Positions 59,370 to 64,000 of a stretch of DNA of 64,000 nt are shown here, piece by piece. Both the position numbers and the translations under genes were made by a program. The notes beneath the pieces were generated by a model that was not told the origin of the DNA, did no database searches, and saw only the letters and a program-made list of their open reading frames with translations. Source of the DNA: Flavobacteriaceae bacterium (GTDB taxonomy: Bacteria > Bacteroidota > Bacteroidia > Flavobacteriales > Flavobacteriaceae); the NCBI GenBank assembly GCA_003564185.1, contig PXFS01000139.1, positions 1-64,000 of the forward strand, written 5' to 3'. Each line of letters opens with the position of its first letter. Positions within the stretch are counted from its first letter, which is position 1.

Positions 59370-60298
59370 ATGAAAAAAATTACAAAATTATTCTTATGTT
59401 TCTTTGTTGTTTGTTCAATCAAAGTTACAGCTCAAGATTTATCCATTTCATTTGAATCTGATGAGGGATTCAACTTAGGAGAAATTAATGGTCAAAATAA
59501 CTGGGTTTCCAATCCTGACTTGTCTCCATTAATCACAATCACAGATGAACGTTCAAGTGATGGTGACCGATCACTTCACTTACAAGGAGACCCAAATGGA
59601 TCAATTCCAGGTGGAAATATAACTGGAACCTTGAGTCCTGATATTGCTTTTGATGGACAAGTTACTTCTACAGTTGACGTTTGGATTGAGTCTGGAGATG
59701 AAACTACTTCTTCAGAATTTAATTTAATAGCACAAAGCCCAAGTCAAGGATTTTTAACCTCACGAGTGATTTTTTTTAATGGAGAGATACTTGTTTTAGA
59801 TACCAGCTCCACTAATCCAGAGGACTTAGAGTTTAAAATGGCAGGCACCTACCCTGAAGACCAATGGTTTGAATTAAAAATTGAATACGACTTTAATGCT
59901 GAAACAATTGAATATTATATTGAAGACGACTTGATATTAACTGGAGATGTGTATGCTGGGACTAACATAGAGCAAATTATATTTTTCTCTTCTTTTAATC
60001 AAACTGAAGCTTTTATAGATAACATTAATTTTATGAGCGAAAGCATGAGTGTTCAGCAAGTTGTAGATTTCAATTTTAGTGTTTACCCAAACCCTACTTC
60101 TAACATGTTAAAAATTTCTGGGCAAAATATTTCAGAAATAAATGAAGCTCAAATCTATAATATTGCTGGCAAACAAGTAAAAGCAGAACTTAATCAAGAC
60201 AAAAGTATTGATGTGAGCCATTTACCATCTGGAGTATATATATGATGAATTTAAAAACATCAGAAACCACAAAAACAGTAAAGTTTATTAAAAATTAA
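59370..60298 (+). CDS. T9SS type A sorting domain protein with laminin-G/ConA-like N-terminal region; 3' end frameshifted (ORF stops at 60245, sorting-signal tail encoded in another frame to 60298)
   Basis: FSVYPNPTSNMLKISGQNISEINEAQIYNIAGKQV...SHLPSGVYI* followed out of frame by MNLKTSETTKTVKFIKN*, the expected type A CTD terminus. Confidence 0.85.
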
Positions 60299-60325
60299 TT
60301 ATTACAGTTATTAATACACGCATTT

Positions 60326-60357
60326 AAACCACTCTTAATTAGAGTGGTTTTTATATT
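60326..60357 (+). terminator. Rho-independent terminator after T9SS protein gene
   Basis: AAACCACTCT (60326-60335) / AGAGTGGTTT (60341-60350) followed by T-rich tract. Confidence 0.75.
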
Positions 60358-60370
60358 TTTGGAAAAAAAC

Positions 60371-61165
60371 TTGATTTTAGAAGCTAAAAATTTAACGGTA
60401 GGTTATGCTGATGGTGGTAAAACAAATAATATACTAACTTCCATAAACCTCTGTTTGGACGAAGGTAAAATGATAGCTGTGATTGGAGTTAATGGCTCTG
60501 GAAAATCCACACTTTTGAGAAGTCTGACTGGTGTACAAGAAGTTTTAAAAGGCCAAGTTTATATTCAAGGTATAGATTCAAGAAAATTAAATCCTAAAGA
60601 ACTAGCTTCAAAAATGAGTCTGGTGTTAACCAATCAACCCATTTCTAAAAACCTAAGTGTATATGAATTGATAAGTCTTGGTAGACACCCTTATACAAAT
60701 TGGTTGGGAATAAATTCTCCAAACGACAAAAAAATTATTTTAAAAGCTTTACAACAAGTAGGTCTTCAAGATTTAAGAGATAAAAAATGTGACGAATTAA
60801 GTGATGGGCAACTTCAAAAAGTACTTTTAGCTAGAGCAATTGCGCAAGATACGCCGCTAATTATTTTAGATGAGCCTACCACTCATTTAGATATGTATCA
60901 TAAAGCGCAGGTACTTCACCTATTAAAGGATGTATGTCTACAAACCAAAAAAACAGTAATTTTTGCTTCTCATGAATTGAATCTAGCTATACAGCTCTGT
61001 GATGAAATTGTTTTAATTAACAACGGAAAAGCATATCAAGGCAGTCCACAAGAACTAATTGATTCGGGAGATTTCAACCAATTATTTCCACAAGATCTTA
61101 TTGAATTTGATCAATCCAGTAGAAGCTTTAGAGTATCAAAAAAACAAATTGATAAATATCAGTAA
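60371..61165 (+). CDS. ABC transporter ATP-binding protein, iron-siderophore/cobalamin (FecE/BtuD) type; probable TTG start
   Basis: Walker A GVNGSGKST, signature-like LSDGQLQKVLLARAIAQ, Walker B LIILDEPTTHLD. ORF-track start 60344 (GTG) lies inside the preceding terminator stem; TTG 60371 gives LILEAKNLTVGY. Confidence 0.85.
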   Translation: MILEAKNLTVGYADGGKTNNILTSINLCLDEGKMIAVIGVNGSGKSTLLRSLTGVQEVLKGQVYIQGIDSRKLNPKELASKMSLVLTNQPISKNLSVYELISLGRHPYTNWLGINSPNDKKIILKALQQVGLQDLRDKKCDELSDGQLQKVLLARAIAQDTPLIILDEPTTHLDMYHKAQVLHLLKDVCLQTKKTVIFASHELNLAIQLCDEIVLINNGKAYQGSPQELIDSGDFNQLFPQDLIEFDQSSRSFRVSKKQIDKYQ

Positions 61166-61235
61166 TCCGGTTAAATTATAAATTTATTTGATTTTAAATT
61201 TTATTGTTTTTTTAATTTCGAATAAAAATCGAAAT

Positions 61236-61985
61236 ATGTTACTTAAAAACAAAATTGCTTTGATTACGGGTGCAAGCAGTGGCATTGGAAAAGCTACTGC
61301 AAAATTATTCGTAAAAGAAGGTGCAAAAGTCGTTTTATCTGATCTTAATGATGAAGAAGGTAATAAACTTATTGAGGAGTTAAATAAAGATCAGAAAACT
61401 GCCGTTTTTTTAAAAGCAGATGTAGCCAAAGAAAAAGATCACAAAAAGCTTGTTGATTTAGCCCTATCTGAATTTAAAAAATTAGATATTGCGGTTAATA
61501 ATGCTGGGATTGGAGGACCACAGGCTAAAACAGGAGATTATCTATCAGAAGATTGGAACCATGTAATTAACGTCAACCTAAATGGTGTCTTTTATGGAAT
61601 GAAGCATCAGATTAAAGCGATGAAACAAAATGGATCTGGTTGTATTATTAATATTTCTTCTATCCTTGGCAAAGTTGGGACACAAAATTCACCTGCCTAT
61701 GTAACCGCTAAACATGGTATGAATGGATTAACTAAGGCGGCGGCTTTAGAACATGCAGAAGATAATATTAGAATTAATTCTGTTGGTCCTGGTTATATAC
61801 TTACACCACTCCTTGAAAATAATTTAGATCAACAGACATTAGAAATGCTTAAAGAACTACATGCACTAAAAAGATTAGGAAAGTCAGAAGAAGTATCAGA
61901 ATTAATTGCTTGGCTGGCAAGTGATAAAGCTTCTTTTGTAACAGGTTCATATTATCCAATTGACGGGGGATATTTATCTCAGTAA
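61236..61985 (+). CDS. SDR family NAD(P)-dependent oxidoreductase
   Basis: MLLKNKIALITGASSGIGKATAKLFV, NNAGIGGP, YVTAKHGMNGLTKAAALEHA, FVTGSYYPIDGGY. Confidence 0.93.
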   Translation: MLLKNKIALITGASSGIGKATAKLFVKEGAKVVLSDLNDEEGNKLIEELNKDQKTAVFLKADVAKEKDHKKLVDLALSEFKKLDIAVNNAGIGGPQAKTGDYLSEDWNHVINVNLNGVFYGMKHQIKAMKQNGSGCIINISSILGKVGTQNSPAYVTAKHGMNGLTKAAALEHAEDNIRINSVGPGYILTPLLENNLDQQTLEMLKELHALKRLGKSEEVSELIAWLASDKASFVTGSYYPIDGGYLSQ

Positions 61986-62107
61986 ATCACTTCTCTTGTT
62001 AGATCTCATATAAAGTATTTTCAATTTAATTTAAAACTATTGAAAATTAATTTATAACATGATAATTTCTGCTTAAATTAAGCTTGTCATTTTCTCATGA
62101 TGTAAAG

Positions 62108-62935
62108 CTAATCAGAATCATCCTTATTTGGATCATAACTATACTTTCTTTGTTCGTTGAGCTTTTCTGCTGCCTCCAGTTCCTCTTTAGGAATTACCTT
62201 CAAAAACGAAGGATGTTGTTCTATTGCATATTGAAGCTTTTCTGTAATTTCCTCAACGCTTTCATTTTCATAATCAATCTCCATGGGTTCTTTTATAACC
62301 ATAGATTGAAGAATCCCTCTTTTTTTAATCACTAAACCTTTTTTATCAAAGGAACGCCTAAAACCATCAATAACAATAGGAATAACAATTGGTTTCTGAT
62401 TTTTGATAATGTAAGCTGTACCTTTACGTATTGGTTTCCAGGGAGTTGTTGTGCCTTGTGGAAAGGTTATGAGCCAGCCATCATCTAAAGCTTTTTTAAT
62501 GCTGGTAATATCACTCATCTTTACTTGCCTATTCACATCTTTACCACCAGCACGCCATGTTCTATCAATACTCACAGAACCTGCATAAGCAAAAACCTTA
62601 GGTAAAAATCCCTTTTTCATGGTCTCTCTTGCAGCAACATAGTACATATTTAATTTTGGGTGCCATAAATAACCTACGTTTTTAATATTATCAATTCTAC
62701 CACTTAAACTGGCATTAAAAACATGGTACATGGCAACTACATCTGCAAAATAAGTTTGATGATTAGAAACAAATAGTACATTATTATGAGGTAATTTTCT
62801 TAAAATTTCTGAACCTTCAATTTGAAGTTGATTAAAACCTCTATAGCGCCTATGCGTTAAAAAACCCATTATTCTTATAATCCATTTTTTAATGTATAAA
62901 TAATGACCAAATGGATTTTGTCTAAATATTCCCAT
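62108..62935 (-). CDS. Lysophospholipid acyltransferase (1-acyl-sn-glycerol-3-phosphate acyltransferase family)
   Basis: 275 aa; VSNHQTYFADV (NHxxxxD variant), SIDRTWR, ITFPQGTTTPWKPIRKGTAYI. Confidence 0.88.
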   Translation of the reverse strand: MGIFRQNPFGHYLYIKKWIIRIMGFLTHRRYRGFNQLQIEGSEILRKLPHNNVLFVSNHQTYFADVVAMYHVFNASLSGRIDNIKNVGYLWHPKLNMYYVAARETMKKGFLPKVFAYAGSVSIDRTWRAGGKDVNRQVKMSDITSIKKALDDGWLITFPQGTTTPWKPIRKGTAYIIKNQKPIVIPIVIDGFRRSFDKKGLVIKKRGILQSMVIKEPMEIDYENESVEEITEKLQYAIEQHPSFLKVIPKEELEAAEKLNEQRKYSYDPNKDDSD

Positions 62936-63023
62936 GAATATAATTAAAATGAAATTGCAAAAGTAAATAAAATTTTAATTTATGTACAAGATACCCGCAA
63001 TCTATAATCAATGAAAAATCTCT

Positions 63024-63680
63024 CTAATTATTTGAATTCTTAATAATTCCATTTAAATATTCTTTCAATTCACTTAAAATCATTGCTGTAGCCCCCCAAA
63101 CAATTTCATTATTGAGATATAAGCATTTCACGGTAGTTGGAGATAAATATGCCGAGGAAACTTCTTTGTATTGAACATACTCATCATTGAGCAAATCTTC
63201 CACTTTTATTTCAATTATTTCTTCTACTTCTGCCTCCTGTAGCTTGAATTTAGGAGGTTTTGAATAGGTTCCAAGATATGGGCTTACTAAAAAATTTGAG
63301 GGAGGAATATAAAGTTGGGTCAACGCAGAAACTAATTGAATTTGGCTTGCACTTACCCCTATTTCTTCTTCAGTTTCTCGAAGTGCAGTAAAAGCCTCAT
63401 CCAAATCATTCTCTTCTTGCGCCCCTCCAGGTAATCCGATTTGATTGGAATGAACGCCTGGGTATTTGTTTCTTCTAATCAAGGCTATACAGGCTTTGTT
63501 TTTTGAATTTGGATAAATTAAAACCATGACAGAAGCTGCTTTTGCCGATAAGCTTGAAAAGTCTAATTTATGGAGTTCCTCTCTTCTACTTTTATGAGTC
63601 ATAATTGCATGGGCAACTCTACCTGGTAGTTGATTTTTTTTTATTTTAGCCACTAAATTTTTTACATATGAAAAGTCCAT
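63024..63680 (-). CDS. CoA pyrophosphatase, NUDIX family
   Basis: 218 aa; NQIGLPGGAQEENDLDEAFTALRETEEEIG NUDIX box with upstream CoA-type motif. Confidence 0.93.
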   Translation of the reverse strand: MDFSYVKNLVAKIKKNQLPGRVAHAIMTHKSRREELHKLDFSSLSAKAASVMVLIYPNSKNKACIALIRRNKYPGVHSNQIGLPGGAQEENDLDEAFTALRETEEEIGVSASQIQLVSALTQLYIPPSNFLVSPYLGTYSKPPKFKLQEAEVEEIIEIKVEDLLNDEYVQYKEVSSAYLSPTTVKCLYLNNEIVWGATAMILSELKEYLNGIIKNSNN

Positions 63681-64000
63681 TAAAGTACTTAAGTTTTTTA
63701 ATCGTTTTAACTTTGATTATAGCTTGTCAAAGCGAAGATAAATCGAAAAAATCAAATGCTGAAGATCAAGTTACTAAAGAAAAGCCAAAAGGTATTCAAG
63801 AGTCAAAATTGCCAGAAGTAAAAATCCCTACTGATGGTACCGAAGACATAGATGTCTCACATATTGAAACACTTACCCAAGAAGAACTGATACCTTACCT
63901 CACTAAGTACGAAAGAAGGAATTCTGAATCAATGGCGCGTATTTCTACTGAGTACGGAGATATTGAAATTCAATTATATGCTGGCCCCAGATTACATAGA
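63668..64000 (+). CDS. Cyclophilin-type peptidyl-prolyl isomerase lipoprotein (5' part, runs off window)
   Basis: MKSPLKYLSFLIVLTLIIACQSEDKSKK lipobox, ...ARISTEYGDIEIQLYAGPRLHR cyclophilin start; open to the window end, hence absent from the ORF track. Confidence 0.78.
   Translation, partial: MKSPLKYLSFLIVLTLIIACQSEDKSKKSNAEDQVTKEKPKGIQESKLPEVKIPTDGTEDIDVSHIETLTQEELIPYLTKYERRNSESMARISTEYGDIEIQLYAGPRLHR

Noticed and set aside
62084-62335. 83-aa plus-strand ORF
   Set aside because: Antisense to the acyltransferase gene; low-complexity hydrophobic translation typical of antisense AT-rich DNA.
1-64000. tRNA/rRNA genes, IS elements, prophage
   Set aside because: Scanned intergenic regions by eye; no cloverleaf-like conserved sequences, transposase or phage genes recognised. 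A tRNAscan-SE/ISfinder run would be needed to be certain.

Overview
AT-rich chromosomal window from a Bacteroidota member, very probably class Flavobacteriia. The evidence is T9SS/gliding genes (porX, gldI, a PorP/SprF-like gene, type A and type B C-terminal sorting domains), TAnnTTTG-type promoters and Bacteroidetes-style synteny. Most of 0-30 kb and 43-54 kb is ordinary housekeeping: the lpxD/efp/lpxA/lpxC-fabZ/lpxD cluster, priA, ndk, pdhB, etfBA, nupC, queE, idi, rsgA, msrA, rlmH, holA. I saw no tRNA, rRNA, CRISPR, prophage or IS element. The accessory interest is in three places. (1) 30.4-35.2 kb: an ECF sigma / FecR / TonB-receptor unit, divergent from an internally duplicated lipoprotein. 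(2) 35.4-42.9 kb: a 1407-aa 12-repeat SdrD-B-like acidic type-B T9SS substrate, a PorP/SprF-like protein, and an OmpA-family protein with a C-terminal SPOR-like domain. (3) 54.0-60.3 kb: three tandem paralogous genes with an unusual lipoprotein + Cys-pair domain + DUF2846-like domain + predicted outer-membrane beta-barrel architecture. Two of the three are frameshifted, one exactly at a G8 homopolymer where G7 restores a full ORF. Just downstream, a T9SS type-A protein is frameshifted at a (TA)4 repeat inside its sorting signal. Slippage-controlled (phase-variable) surface proteins are the most interesting hypothesis; sequencing error or gene decay are the main alternatives. All family calls are from reading protein motifs; no database search was run.
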